Source: Oscheius dolichura
Lineage: Eukaryota > Nematoda > Chromadorea > Rhabditida > Rhabditidae
Assembly: GCA_932521035.1 (NCBI GenBank)
Contig: OW051494.1
Span: 5,318,001 to 5,382,000 of the forward strand
Length of the DNA: 64,000 nt
Reading direction: 5' to 3'
Part shown: positions 12,001 through 24,655 of the stretch, piece after piece
Layout of the letters: every line of letters starts with the position of its first letter
Position numbering within the stretch: position 1 is the first letter of the stretch
Program-made: the position numbers and the translations under genes
The notes under the pieces: generated by a model
The model's input: the letters and a program-made list of their open reading frames with translations, nothing else
Told to the model about the DNA's origin: nothing
Database searches by the model: none

Positions 12001-15000
12001 TGCCAGCCAGGCGGTACTGATCCTCCCGAGCACTGACTGCGCCTCGTCGCCGCGCCTCCTCGAGCTCGTCCGAGGGCAGCTTTCCGCTGTTGCTCTCCCA
12101 CATCGACTCCGGCCGGGGGTGGTCGACTTTCTGGTCTAAAGACTCTTCGTCACCGCGTGACTCGGGTCGCTTGCCTGCTGGCCAGACTCTTCGCGGACTG
12201 AGCGAGACCAGGAGGCCGATGGCCTTGTCGTCTGACAGCCAGCCGTATATCCGGCGGAATGCCTCGCGTCCTTTATCGGTAAGCTTGCTCCAATGGCGCG
12301 GCTTGGAGAGCAGTTCGCTCAGCGAGCCTTGTGACTATAAAATACTGATTGTAGGCGGGAGATCTCTCGAGGAAAGGATCAATGAGCAGGCACATGGCTA
12401 GCGAGACAGAACAAAAACGAAAGCAATCGACATTCTACCTGTTCAGAGCCAAACCAACACAAAAGCGGGTTCACCTTGACTACCTGATTCATGACGTATT
12501 TGGCAAAGAGGCGCTGCCCAATGTTGTAGGCCACCATCAGCCGCTTGCACTGTTTGGCTATCTCGGCCGTGTTCAGGGCCTTGTTGCCCAGGCTACGGAT
12601 ATTGCCCGCCACACAGTTCTTAACCGCTGGGTTAGGTCTCACCCCGAAAAGTACCTGTAGCTCTTGTATGGCCTTGATCTCCTGGGGAGTTTTAGCCGGC
12701 TCGCCCGTATAGTTTGTCAGTTTCGGCGAATATCGGAACTGCTCGAAGGGAATCTCAGCCGGAGACTTGTCTCTCTCGCGGCTGCGCGTCGGCACGGCCC
12801 CGTTAACCGCCGGCGATGTGGTCTTGCTTTTGCCCATGTTCTAAAGATAGACAGAGTCAAGAAGAGCAACGAGCACAACACGACACGGCGAGGAAAAGAA
12901 CGGTACCATGAGGATCTTAAAGAGATTCTGGCTGTCATCCTCGGTGGGCCCGTCTCTGTCCTTCTGGACGATCGACGTCGAGGCAAACTGCTTCTCCGCC
13001 CTGTCTTTACTAGCCGCCCTGAGAGATCGCGAGATCTGAACCGGCCGGGGATGAGCGGAGGACGGGCAGGGGGAACGAACCTTCCGGTCGAGGGAGAAGT
13101 CCACCTCAGGGTCCATGTACTTTTCGGCAATCTCCAAACCGACGTTCTTACTGACCGTGTCTACCACGATCTGGTGACTCTGGGAGCCGGCCTTTATGGC
13201 CCGCATTATCTCGTCTCCTGTAAGGATCCGCCCATGACTGTGCCGTTCGATCACAACACAATGACTAAACGGAGACATGCTATTTCGGATCCGGGCTGTT
13301 CCGACCACCACACAATTGGCATTCTTTCGTATTTTTCGGAAAAGTAAACGAGCTCGACCCACCTTGATGGCGGTGGTTCGTTTGGCGCAGCTGGGCGTTG
13401 TCGTTCTGCAGGCGCCGGTTCTTCTCGGCCAGCAGACGATCCAACGACTGCACCGTCTCGCCCAGCTTGTTGATGGCGTCCTCGTTGGCCTCGGCCGCCT
13501 CTCCAAACTCAATCTCCCGGATCAGTCTAAACATCCCCCCGGTTAAGAAAGCCAGTCTCCCAGGTGTCTCACTTGAGTTCCTTTTTGATGGCCTCGTAGT
13601 CACTCATGTCGGCCAGCTTCGTCTCGAAATCCCTGATCACGAGTCTCTGCTTCTCCAGTTCCTTGGCCATCTCTCCCTGGAGGCCGGCCGCCTTCTTCGC
13701 GTCGTGCTCTATCTTGAACAGGAGATGCTTGTTCTCTTCTTTCATTCGAGCCATCTGATCACAAATTATTTTGGCATCTTCCAAGCCGTACCTGTTCGTC
13801 CTTCTCCTTCATCAGTCCACCGAAGGCGGCGATATCCTCGAGTCCGCCTCTCTTCGACTTCTCCATGGCCTCGGCCAGCTCGCTGCTCAGCCGGGAAACA
13901 TCGGTTTCGAGGGAAGCCACCCGCCGGTTGGCCGACTCCAGGTCCCTCGTCAGGATCTCGATCTGTTCCAGCTGGAACGTCTCCCTCTGTCCGGCGGTCT
14001 GCCGAGTCAGATCCTGGCGTCGCTGTGCCTCCTTCATCTTCTGCTCGAGGTCGGCCACCTGCAATCTCGTCGTCCCGACCATCCTCCCCCCAATAAGATA
14101 CCTTCTTCTCGAGACTCTGATTCTCGGCCTTCAACTTCTCGGCCCTCATGTTCGTTTCGAATTGACCGGTCGCCTGTTCCTCCAACAGTCGACGTTCGGT
14201 TTCAGTAACTGCCTGGTCAACCTCCGTCGATTTCTCAGACTCGAGTTGTTTTATACGGTCACGAAGCTGACGGATCGTGACATCTGAAGAGGTTAGATTT
14301 CCTCTCCGGTACTAGAAATACCTTGATTCTTGAGGTCGGCAAACTCGGAATGAAGCTCGGAGATAGTGGAACGCAGCTGGTTGGCCTCGTCGATGGCAAT
14401 GTTCGCCTTCTCGGCCTGTGTCTTCCAGCTGGGTGCCTGTTCCAAAATCGGAAGAGGATCTGAAACGAGAGCCAGTTGAGACAACGGCAGGCATAGATGT
14501 ATCGGAAATCGAAACCCCCAGGGCCCTTCTGTCCACGGTCCTCTCTTCTCCGGGGCTGCGCCGATTCAGTATTGATTTGGCAAATGGTTTTGGCTATTGC
14601 CAGTCGCACGCAAATCAACCTCCGTATGCGGAAAACAGCGGCGGGGCAAAACAAGCTGATCAGGGGGACTTAGACGAGGATATCACACAGGGGGATCAGT
14701 CTCGGATTTGGACACTCTTGGATAAGAGGACCCCGAGTGGTCAGCTACAGTAATCCCTCTTCTACTCAAATCAACTATTTCCCCTAGAAGAAGACTGCCT
14801 TTTGAGATACAGAGTTCTATCCCCCTCTAGTCTTTCTATTCGAGTTGTTCTCCCCCTTCTAAACCAGAGAGAGCGTTAGATTGCTCGCTGTCATTTGAGG
14901 TCGTCAGATCACTTCTGCAATACGACTCCCAGGAGTTCAAATGGCGGGGGCAATCCTATTAGTGAATCATCTCACCCAATCCCACCTGATTCCCGGTAAA

Positions 15001-16915
15001 GTTCCCCTTCCTAATAATTATCTCGAGACCAACTCCTCCCCGGAAGAAGAGTCATTATTTCAGGAGGAAGACGACTGGGAGCTTGGCCAGTGGGAACGAG
15101 AGGGGAGACAAGAGGGAAAAGGAGGAAGGAAAAGGGAAACGGCAGCTCTGACCCAATCACCAATATTGGGCATCGGCCTAAGGGGGGCAGTCGTGTATTG
15201 ATCAGTAGTCACAACGAGGCTCCGCCATCGAGCATTGATCTGGGGCGGAGTCGAGGACCGGGGCAGATCGATCTGGAGACGATGGATTCCTTATTCGGTC
15301 AAGTCGTAAACAGTCGGCAGCCGGGGGAATAACCTGAGGGGGGAGACGATGACCAGGGGCTGTACGAGTCGAAACAGTTCCCCCTACCGGTAACGGAGGG
15401 AAGCCTCCCTGGTGGAGGAGAATGCCTTCTGTCATGTAAATTGGGTCTAATTGCATTACGGACTCTCGCCTGCAGAATAAACGGCCGCGTGGCTCCCAAC
15501 AGTCCGTCGGCCTCTTCCAGGAATCCCTTTCGGTATCGGGCCCGCCCCTGTCCCCCCAAGAAAGAGTTGACGACGACGTCACAAAGTGTTGCCCGGCCCC
15601 CTCATCATGTAATGCATTTGAAAAGCCAAGCGCCTCTCCCTCGCCCTATCAATATAATATTCTTCCTCTGCCTCCGAATCTCAGTCTCCTCTCGTCTCAT
15701 CTGACGTAGAACAGAGCCGCCCCGCCCCTCGCCGTGATTAAAGACACCTTATCAGTAGTAGGCTGCGCTCTCGGCTGCCGGTCGACTCCCTGCCCTGCCC
15801 CCTTCCCTCCGAACTCGACCGAGACTCGTTTTAACGCGTTGTCATCGTCTATCAGGTAGAACAATGACACCGCATTAAAACCGAGGCGAGAGAGTGTCAG
15901 TACCCCCTCCCGTCAGTACCCCCTCCCCCCTGACTCCTTCCAGGAATGTCCGCGGCTGTTTTCGAGGGAACCGAGGCACTCTACAGTCAAAACAACCTGT
16001 CAAAGAATATAATACAAAGTTATCTCAATAAATATTTTCAATAAGCCGGTGTTGACGAGGGGGAGACGCGGAAATCCCCGAGATAGTCAAGTGGCTCTTA
16101 ATTGGCCGGGTACTGTATCCTACAGTACCCTGTATTTTGTCGTCGTCTCGTTCCCCGAGGCCCTATTTGGCCGTCGTCTCAAGAGAAATCAATGGCTACA
16201 GCCCTTCTATGGATCTCGCATCGATCTGCTCCTGCAGCCGGCCAGCCTCGGGTCGATTCGGCCGGCCAGCCGATTCGATGCCATCGAAGGGGCACTGAGA
16301 CCTAATTGCCGACGTGGCGTATTGCAATATGTCAACGATAGTTGCAACTGACCAGGGATGTTCGTCAGGCGGGAGCAGATCTCGATCAGGGAGGACTCGG
16401 TGGCCTTGCTCACGCCCGTCAGCCGGTCGACTTCCTTCTGGAAGGCCTTGATGAGGGGCACGGCGACCTTCCTCGACTCCTGAAAACGGACAGGTGTTGC
16501 GGTGCTCGTAATTAGTTCGTATCCAGTCTGCCCGCTCCGCAAAATATGAAATTCCATTAATTTATCACATTCGCCTTCATGTACCCACGGCTAAATATAT
16601 GCTGTTCTGTCCCGTCTGCCCCCAGCTAATTATTCCCTATTTGGATCAATCGATGCACCATCTGCTCGTCGGCAGCCGCCATCTGTCAGGAAAGCGACCG
16701 ACCAACCAACAGACCTTGTCAGTGTTCTCCCGGTATTTGTTGCTCTCCTCGACGAGGGTCTTCCTTCCGGTTTCTCCGTCATCCTGTCGTTCTCCGATGG
16801 CTCTAATCTCCTCCTCCAGACGGATCTAGTGGGCATTTCAACGGGAACATCTGATTTTACAAACCTGCAGAGAGTCCCATTCTATGGGCTTCCAAGCCTT
16901 GACGATCAGATCCAT
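9041..16915 (-). CDS. CASP: CASP isoform: Golgi coiled-coil membrane protein from the CUX locus
   Basis: Uses the same first exons as CUX (16915 to donor 13363) but joins to the acceptor at 9912. One base (G) is left over at the donor and AG begins the exon, giving Glu, so the frame is kept. Specific exons encode [54 protein letters not shown] and [17 protein letters not shown], matching the conserved CASP tail. A single transmembrane anchor follows ([19 protein letters not shown]) and a short lumenal end [12 protein letters not shown] before TAA 9041. CASP is a tail-anchored Golgi tether. The exon order (shared, then CUX, then CASP) is the same as in the vertebrate CUX1 gene. Confidence 0.9.
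10210..16915 (-). CDS. CUX: CUX (cut-like homeobox) isoform: coiled coil, three cut domains, homeodomain
   Basis: Start ATG 16915 ([17 protein letters not shown]), aligned with the N-terminus of CUX1/CASP, and shared coiled-coil exons down to the donor at 13363. A CUX-specific exon beginning at 13217 follows, phase-compatible with that donor. Cut domain 1 (about 12590-12210) has [15 protein letters not shown]; cut domain 2 (about 11590-11380) has [20 protein letters not shown]; cut domain 3 (about 11130-10880) has [17 protein letters not shown], where the usual QGSVS turn is altered. The homeodomain (about 10760-10535) ends in [14 protein letters not shown], with His at position 50 as in cut proteins. 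An acidic tail ends at TAG 10210. CUX proteins are nuclear DNA-binding regulators. Intron 3 is about 1.9 kb, unusually long for this window. Confidence 0.93.
15896..15927. repeat. Tandem 16-bp repeat in CUX/CASP intron 3
   Basis: Two exact copies of GTCAGTACCCCCTCCC, back to back, followed by more C. The 1.87-kb intron (about 14465-16344) also holds a compact palindromic stretch near 16215-16275 in which GGCCGGCCAGCC recurs. Such an outsized intron in a compact genome is a natural place for enhancers, but no function is shown. Confidence 0.6.
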
Positions 16916-17320
16916 ACGATCTGCACAGCACTGTCGTTGATTCACAACTATCGTCTCGTTTTGGCAGATGTGTTAACAGGTCATCGACGGTCTATGTTTC
17001 AACTTTTGACTGTCTTACAACGGGTTTCGGGAAAATAATAGCGGACGCGGGATTGAGTACCTTTTTGAACGGTATTTCAACTCAACTTTCTCCTTTTGCA
17101 GATTTTGGCAATAGTCTCCAAGGTCCGTTTCAATTTGGTTTGTAGAAATGTTAGTAGTGAGCACAACACACAGGCAAGAGCACACGGACATGCTGACCGG
17201 TTTACATGCAGAAATAGGATGCTTGAGCAAAGTTTTATAAAAAAGAAACAGAACAATAATTCTGCTTATTTACACGCTATAGTTGCTAGGGCCTTCAATA
17301 AATTTCCTAGTAATGGTTCT
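16916..17320. other. Upstream region of CUX/CASP and 3' flank of NDUFA8
   Basis: Upstream of the CUX ATG at 16915 on the minus strand, an acceptor-like TGTGCAG ends 5 bases before the start codon, fitting a 5' UTR intron or spliced-leader site. An open frame at 17230-17015 (minus) includes a Lys/Glu-rich stretch that could be untranslated leader or an unrelated exon; I could not join it in frame to CUX. Confidence 0.3.
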
Positions 17321-18213
17321 TCAACTCTCAGTGATGTTGTAGCGCCAATCATTGTACTTTCTGTAGTCCTTTCGCAAATGGTATTCGTCTGGAAGTTCAG
17401 CCAGAACTTTGGCGGCTTCAGCCTTGTAGTCACGAATCTTTGGCTCTGAAAATAAAGGGGTTCGAATGATAACCGACTTTGTATTCAAAAGTTACTGAAA
17501 AAAATGAGCTTTTCAACGGATATCGTATACATTAAAAACTATTCAATATGAACTTACGAGGAGCAGGTTCCTTGCTGTCATGAACATGTAGTCTACTGAA
17601 ATAGCCAAGTTTGGGTCTTTGAATTGAGAGTTTCTCTTCGATACACGCGTCGAGAACTTTCTGTTCATCACGGCACCTAAACATTATTTGTAAGTTTTAA
17701 CAGCGAAACAATAATTAAATTTAAAAATACGAGTAGACACTTACTTGCTGAGGTACAATTTTGAGCTTCCTTGGTCAATACAGTTAGCTAACTTTTCAGT
17801 TTCCTAAAGGGGTTTGTATTCACACAAAAAAAAACAAGACATACTTGGGCGCACGTTCTTTTCAGAGAATGAAGGAAACTGATTCCACAGGCGGTAACAG
17901 CCGCTCCTTCTTTCAAGACAGCGCGGGGATCTTCAAGCTCTTTACGGCGCAACATAAATTCCTGAAAAAAGTAAAACGATGAGGCCAAAATTCACCTTTT
18001 GAAATAATAAAACCAGAGCAAAATAAGAAGTAAAGTAAACTAACATTTATCTCTTTCTCACAATTTTTTGCCATGTAAGGAGCAACTGCTTTGAGCCATG
18101 GTGTAGAAAGGGTAATTTCCTTGAACATAAAATAAATTCGCAAACAATAAGTTATATACCTGAACAGTTAGCTCTTCATTTGTTGGCAGTTTAATATCAT
18201 TGGATAACGCCAT
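17321..18213 (-). CDS. NDUFA8: NDUFA8, complex I accessory subunit with CHCH motifs
   Basis: Spliced minus-strand gene, about 182 residues, starting MALSNDIKLPTNEELTVQ and ending YNDWRYNITES. The order of motifs follows NDUFA8: LPTxEEL near the start, NEFMLRRKELEDPRAVL, then CIDQGSS and a second C-x9-C (CRDEQKVLDAC). Family members are imported into the mitochondrial intermembrane space by the MIA40 relay and cap complex I. In the first CHCH hairpin the second Cys of helix 1 is Arg and the first Cys of helix 2 is Val; these two normally pair, so exactly one disulfide has been lost. Introns are TTTTCAG/TTACAG-like and the gene is AT-rich. A TATTCAG acceptor lies 20 bases before the ATG. Confidence 0.9.
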
Positions 18214-18966
18214 TGTGGCGAAGGAAAATTACCCTGAATAAAAGTAGATGATAGAAAGTAACCGTTTCAAAAGAAGCTGTAACTATTAGACGAGATAATA
18301 TAGAAAATAACAACAAGAAAAACCGAGAAATCCACGACTTGAAGTTTTCCACCAGAGCCGCACAGAATGTGGATCCGTCTCTCCAAGACCCAGTATTTTC
18401 TTTGGTCTCTTGAAACCAACGAACTAAATCGAACTCAAAACGGGATGTTTAGCCTTGTTTATTTCACCCTTTATTAGGGCTTATCTCGAGCAATACCGGA
18501 TGTGTAACTATTCAAACTGTGCAAACGTTTAGCAAACCTTCTATTTGAGCACTTCTACACGTTTCAATTTGTGTTTCTTGACAGCAATATGATATAAAAG
18601 ATATATTCTGAACAACATGTGTTTTTGTGTGAAAAAAATCAAAAAATCAGAAATTTGAAGCTGGTTCACTAAATATCAAAAAATACGCAGCGCGCGCTAC
18701 GTACTACCGTGACTTCACCCCCCGACCAGACTGTTCCTTTAAAAATGTGGAAAAGTAATCTTCGCGAAGCGAAACCATGAGTTGAGTTTGTTACGTGAAA
18801 AATCATTTTGATCTTCACGCTAGATGTTGCGTCCAATTTCTAGTCTCATTATCCTTGTCCATTTGTCAGCGAAGATGATTAGAGGCATACGAGGATATCG
18901 TCACGCGTTGCCCTTCCTTCGCTTCCTTTTCGCCCATAGCCATCGAATCACTTGCTCCGTTTCAGT
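18214..18966. other. Divergent intergenic region between NDUFA8 and WDR7
   Basis: AT-rich, about 750 bp, serving two divergent genes. It contains the alternating purine/pyrimidine stretch GCAGCGCGCGCTACGTA near 18690. An acceptor-like GTTTCAG ends one base before the WDR7 ATG. No coding or RNA gene is evident. Confidence 0.4.
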
Positions 18967-21900
18967 ATGACAGCCGAGACACCACCACCTCCGGCAAACA
19001 CGGGTCTCATGATCCCCGTGGTCATTTGGGGACCGTCTCCCCCTTCCAGTCGAATAACTTCCATCAAATTTTTATCCAACAGATCCACCATTATCACAGG
19101 TATCTTTGAACTAGTAGAATATATGAGGAAGAGTTGTTTAGGGTCAGATAATGGCCACCTGATCATCTGGAAATGTACAGAGGACTCACTCTCGCCTCTT
19201 CTTCTAATGATCGGTCATTCCACCTCGATCAGTGTCGTCTCGGCCACCAGCTGCTCCCCCGCCTCGACGTATGCCCTCCCCTAAACAGAGTCACCCCCTT
19301 CCAGACGATTCATCTCGGCGTCGATCGACGGCTCCCTCTGTCTGTGGGATATCCAGGACGGGAGATGTGTCGACATGATCACCTCCAACAACATCCACCG
19401 CAAGATGGAGCCATACGTGAGTCGACCCGTAGACGAGCAGACCTTTTCCTTTAGACGTACCGATCCTCGAGACACAGCCGGCAGACGAAGCTGTTCTGTA
19501 TCGGGGACTACGCCGACTTCATTGTCATGGATCCCCAGGACCTGACCATCGTGTACAACCTGAGCTCGAGGGTCGAGCCGGAGTGGATCCAGTGCTACAG
19601 CATAATCACACGGCCGAACAAAGGCGACCAGTGCATTGGACTGACGCCGGCCGGGATGGTCAAGGTCTGGTCACTGACGGATCTCGAAAAGAAGGTAAGA
19701 TACTGGGGAATACGGGAGAACGAGGTCTCAGGACATGGGGAATCCTCTCTACGAGGAGGAGTCGCGGAGATTGGAGCTGAGGAATGTGAAGACCGTCTCC
19801 TACTGTTCCCTAAACGAGCGGCTGCTCCTCATCGTGGCAGCTGGGTCGTGGCACGTAGGTCAACAGTTCTATCCTCTCACTTCTCCCAGGTTCTCGACCT
19901 CGACGATCTCTCCTTCGTCTTTTCCATAAAATGCCCCGTCCCCGCCGTGTCTGGCCAGATCGTCGACATTGACAAGGTGTCCATCGGCTACAACGACCAG
20001 TCCCTCCGCATCTACCAGCTTCCTCTCTCGTGAGATCCTCTAATCATTTCCACTTCATTTCCCTATAGAAAACTAAAAGGAGCACAAATTAATACGAAGT
20101 TCGGTCCGTCTCCTTCGAATTATTTCAATCACGAGGAACCATTCGAGGTGGCCACTCTCGAGGGTCAAAAAGGGGCAATATCTGTCAGTTTCCCTCGTTA
20201 CTCTCCAATTTTTCTCTTATTTAGTGGATCAATGATGCTATCTTCACCTTCTCCCTTCGTCCCGGGGCGGAAGACCAATTCCAAGCCATCCGGGCAGGCC
20301 GAGACGGCCGCCTTCTTCTCTGGAGAATGCCGTCCTTCGACGGCGACTTCATGAAGACCGTCTCCCTGCCTCAGCTCCCTCTCAGTAAGCCTAATATCTT
20401 CAAACTATCCCGGTTTAGAGTACAAGGGGACATTCGAACAGAGCCTGCAGTCGGTCTGGAACAGTCTGAACGAGAACAAGGACGACTCCATCCCAGTTCT
20501 GGTCAGTTCTACTCCCGTCCTCCCACGGCCCCCCGTACAGGATCCCTCCACCGTGACGTGCAGTCTCCTCGTGCCCACCAAGGGAAAACTCATTTTGGGG
20601 AGGAAAGACGGTCTGATAACTATGGCCTATGCCTGTGAGGCCCTCTCTCGGCAACTGTTGGATGTGAGCAAAGAGCCCACGGCCATCCGAAAACTCTACG
20701 GGCACACGGCGGCCGTCAGGTAGTGTCTCCCACCCTTCAGTCAATATATATCCTCTCCCAGATGTCTGTTCTACCCCCACGAGCACCACTCCCGCTTCGA
20801 GTCGAACGTCCTCCTTTCCGGCTCGGATGACTTCACCGTCATCGCCTGGAACATCCAGAACGGCAACAAGATGTTCAAGTTCTCCAACCATGGCGGCCCC
20901 ATCCTCCGTTTCCTCGTGCCCCCTGCCAACTGCAGTGCAAGTGGCCCCCATCCCCCCAGACTGTTCCTCTTCAGAAGCAGATGTCCAAGTGTATTTGTGT
21001 CGTGGCCCAAGATCATTCGGTTTCCCTCTTGAATATTCGGGAGATGAAGTGTTGTCTGCTCGCCTCGAGGCATCCCTTCCCGGTCAAAGAAGTCCGATGG
21101 CGTCCTCTGGATGATTTTATGTTGGTCCGGCTGGACAACGGCAGTGTCTACGTCTGGCAGATGGAGACAGGTTCGTCGCTTTCCAAAGGATCTCCTTTAA
21201 TAGACACTTTCCAGCAAATATCGACAGGATTGTCACCGGGCTGATGGCCGAGGAGGTGCTCAATGCGTGTGACGAGCAGATCGGCCGGGAGGAGGGGACA
21301 GACGAGGTACGTCTCCTTCTGCATACACTCGCACCCCTACCCCTAACCCTCTTAACTGCCTTAATTCAGGTGGCTGCTTCGAGTGCCGTGCAACTAATGC
21401 GTGCTCTAAAAAACAAAAACATAGACGCTGTGGGTGGCTAGCTCTAGACTGGGGATACGAATACTTTAGGCGAAGCAGTCGGTCAAAGGAGGAGACGCCG
21501 AGAAGATCCACCTCGAGCCGATGACCCTCGACGTGGGGGCACCCTTCATGGTTAACGCTCTTCCCGGATGCTCTCAAGGGGCCCACGTTGTTCAATTCGA
21601 GGTGCGCTTTTTAACAGGCCACCCTATGCTTTCCTCAGGTCAGCGCCCTCATCAGCGGATTGATCAACGTCGACTATCTAGGGGGCATGTTGGACGAGGA
21701 GAACTCGCCTAATGGATTTACAAAGTGAGCTATTGAAGTGGTTAAAAGTAGCTCGGATCTAGACGCATCGAGTGGCAGAACGAGGCGGGCCTCTACGTGG
21801 ACATCGCCCGGCTGATGCTGTCCCTCCTCCACGCCTGGAACCTGGACAAAGACCTCGACTCCGTCTGCATAAAGAAATTGGGCATGAACAAACCGAAGCA

Positions 21901-24136
21901 TCAACTCTACTTTGGCAATGTCTCTCGAAACGGTAAGACTCCTCCCGTTTTCCCTGAATTATTCCCATACAGGTCAACTGACTGTCGTCCTACCCCAGAG
22001 CACCCCCAGATCCTTCGAGTCGTTCTCCCTGGACGTGCGCTGGCAGGCGAGCCATTCTCTGACAACGACCCATCTCCTGGCTATGATTGCCACGGCCAAC
22101 ACCCTCATGAATATGAGAAACATCATCTCCTCCCAGTTAGTTCAGTCTCTTATTCTCACCCAAGAAAACATCTAGTGCCATCCGTCGGAAGAGTACAGTA
22201 CCTGTAGCAGATGCCCCCAAGAATCACCCGAAAGATGTGGTGACCCTTGACAAACAACAGATGAAACAATGTAGGGGACAGCTATTGTATTAATAAGAGC
22301 ATCAATTCCAGGTTGGAGCCTTTTGGCTGCCCTCCACTGTGTCCTCCTTCCTGACCTCGTCCGCCCGAAGAGTTCCTATGCCGCCCCGAGGATAGAACTC
22401 CTGGCCAGGAGATGGCAGGACAGCAGCATGGAGATCAGGACAGCGGCACAGGCTCTTCTGATACGAGAGCTCTCTCGCCTGGACACTTTGGGCAGACGGA
22501 GACTCATCGAATCCTGGGCTCCATTTCTGCCTCCCCTACTTGATCCAGAACTTTCCATCTTTGGTATGGACCACCTCTTATTGAATACAAGAAGTTTAGG
22601 TGCCAGACTGCAGTCATCCGTTCCATCTCTTCCACCTAACGCACCTCCGATCCCCCCTCGCTCGAAACATTCTCCTCCGCCAATGGCCCCTGTTCCTGGT
22701 AAGATGCCTCTCCATTTGACTAATAAATATTTTTAGAAGCTCTGACAGGTGGAGACGGGGAGTCTGGAGTTCAACAAGTGAGACGGAACCAGGCAACGGC
22801 TATCATCCTTCTGGGGGTAGTCGGTGCCGAATTCGGAGACGAGCTCAACAGGTTAGACACTCCTCTCTTCCAACGAAGGACGTCTTCAGAGCCGACTTGA
22901 CCCGAGCCACCGCCTTGTCCCTATTAGAACTACTGGTGGCTGCTCCCTCGAGTCTCCTCCCTGTCAATTCTTCCCTCCGGCGGGCAGCCATCGACCTTCT
23001 GGGAAAAGGCTTCGTCCACTGGGAGCCTCATCTGGAAATCTCGAAGGTTCTCTTGGGTCTCCTCGACCTGGCAGCCAATGCAGAGAAACACCTCCAGTCA
23101 GTCTTTTCATACGCTATGTACAGGAAGTTTCAGCCCATCGGTGGTTGTTCCGGGAGCCCCACTCAGTCCCCTGGCGGATGCCTGTCGAACAGCTCGGAGT
23201 GCCCTGGCCCTCATAGCTGCCGCCCGTCCCCCCGCCCTCTTGAATGCCCTCTCAATGGAAGTAAGTGAAATCTCCTTTTATCAAAAGGAATACCTCCTTC
23301 AGGTGGCCCGCTACAATTCGGCTGCCCAACACCAGACCATCCAGCACACGGTGGTCAGCCCCCTGCTCAAGTCGAGGGCAGAGGTGCTTCGGATAATCGA
23401 GGAGCTGGCCGAGAAGAAGTACAACGAGGTCGTCGAGAGGATGATCCCGGTCGGCGAGGTTCTCGTCCACTGCCTCGACACCTCCCTCCTGAAACACAAA
23501 CAACTCGGCGAGGTATTCCCTCCCATCACGAAGTTCGTGTCTCCTCCTGTCCCTTTCCATCGTCTCCTTCCAGATTCAACATGGTCGCCTACTGTCCGAG
23601 TTCCAGGAGGATCGCCTTCGGTGGCACCAATGGCACCTGTGTGGTACACGAGTTGCGAGCGGCAAAGTCTCATGTAATACCCCCGTAAAGAGAAGAAATC
23701 GGGCGTATTTAGAATCTTCAATCGCACCACGGGCCAGTGTCTGCGTGCGCCTTCAGCGAGGACGGCAAGTACCTGGCCACGTACGGGGCCTCGGATGCCA
23801 AGGTCAACTTCTGGCAGACCACCCAGAGTTTCTTAGTATGTTATTTGTTATTTCGGGCCGCACTGTTTGCCCCCGGTTCGTTTTTGACGTCGTCCGTCAC
23901 GCGCCGCATACATTATTGTAATATGACGATATTTTAGGCGATAAGTCGATTGATCCGACCTTTTTCAGGGAATGGGCCAATCGAGCATGAAACTCGTCAA
24001 GTCGCAGCAGGCCCCGGGGGCCACGATGGTCAACAGTCCCTTGGGGCAGACATTTCGGCCGAAACTTGTCTGGATCAACCCCAAGTCCATCACCCTGATG
24101 CTCGCCGGCGGACGCGAACAACGCTTCACCCTGTAA
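18967..24136 (+). CDS. WDR7: WDR7 (rabconnectin-3 beta), V-ATPase regulator
   Basis: A long run of exons with 35-60 bp introns, giving roughly 1,350-1,400 residues. N-terminal WD repeats include IITGSDNGHLIIWK and SASIDGSLCLWDIQDGRC; central repeats include LLSGSDDFTVIAWNIQNG and SVYVWQMETG. The middle has the family-specific ALLIRELSRLD, IILLGVVGAEFGDEL and AIDLLGKGFVHWEPHLEIS. The end restores WD repeats (CAFSEDGKYLATYGASDAKVNFWQ) and closes with MLAGGREQRFTL before TAA 24134-24136, colinear with human WDR7. WDR7 forms rabconnectin-3 with DMXL proteins and promotes V-ATPase assembly on synaptic vesicles and endosomes. No frameshift was noticed. Confidence 0.93.
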
Positions 24137-24655
24137 ATGTCTTTCCTCCCTGTCACTTCGCATAATATTCTCTAGTCTGACATTCCACCCTTCACTTATT
24201 TCACCAGCTATAATGTACATAGATGAGAGTAGTAAAGATATTTATTTAATAGAGTGACTCACCAAGAGGAGGGCCGTGTTGACTTGGGTTGAAACAAACA
24301 CAGACAGGGGAGGAGGCTAGAGGGAGGACAGGAGAACAGTTGATCTGAAGAGACAAGAAGGCTCGTCTAAGGAGAGAGGGAGTGTTGTGCTCTGAATACT
24401 GTCTGATTATAGTCTGGAATAGCCTGGGACCTCGCTCGGTCTCCCTTCAAACTATATACTCGGGTATTATAAGGGGTTGTGGTTTGTTCCGTTTTTTTTT
24501 TTTTTTTTGGGGGGGGGGGGGGGGGTAATCCCGAGCGGGATATCCTCGGTGACACGACAGTCTGCCCTCTCCCCCCTCCCGATCAGTTTTAAAACGGTAG
24601 ACAAAATCCGGATCGATGAGGGGGCGGTCCATTGCTCCAGCAGTCATCATACAAA
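24137..24655. other. Intergenic region between WDR7 and the cystine-knot ligand gene
   Basis: The WDR7 3' end is followed by GA-rich sequence and the T18-G17 homopolymer pair listed separately. A CTCCAG acceptor-like site lies about 15-18 bases before the next ATG at 24656. Confidence 0.4.
24491..24525. repeat. Adjacent homopolymers T18 then G17
   Basis: Eighteen T followed directly by seventeen G, then TAATCC. It lies about 130 bp before the ATG of the cystine-knot gene. Poly-G of this length can form G-quadruplex structures and is normally unstable. Confidence 0.9.
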
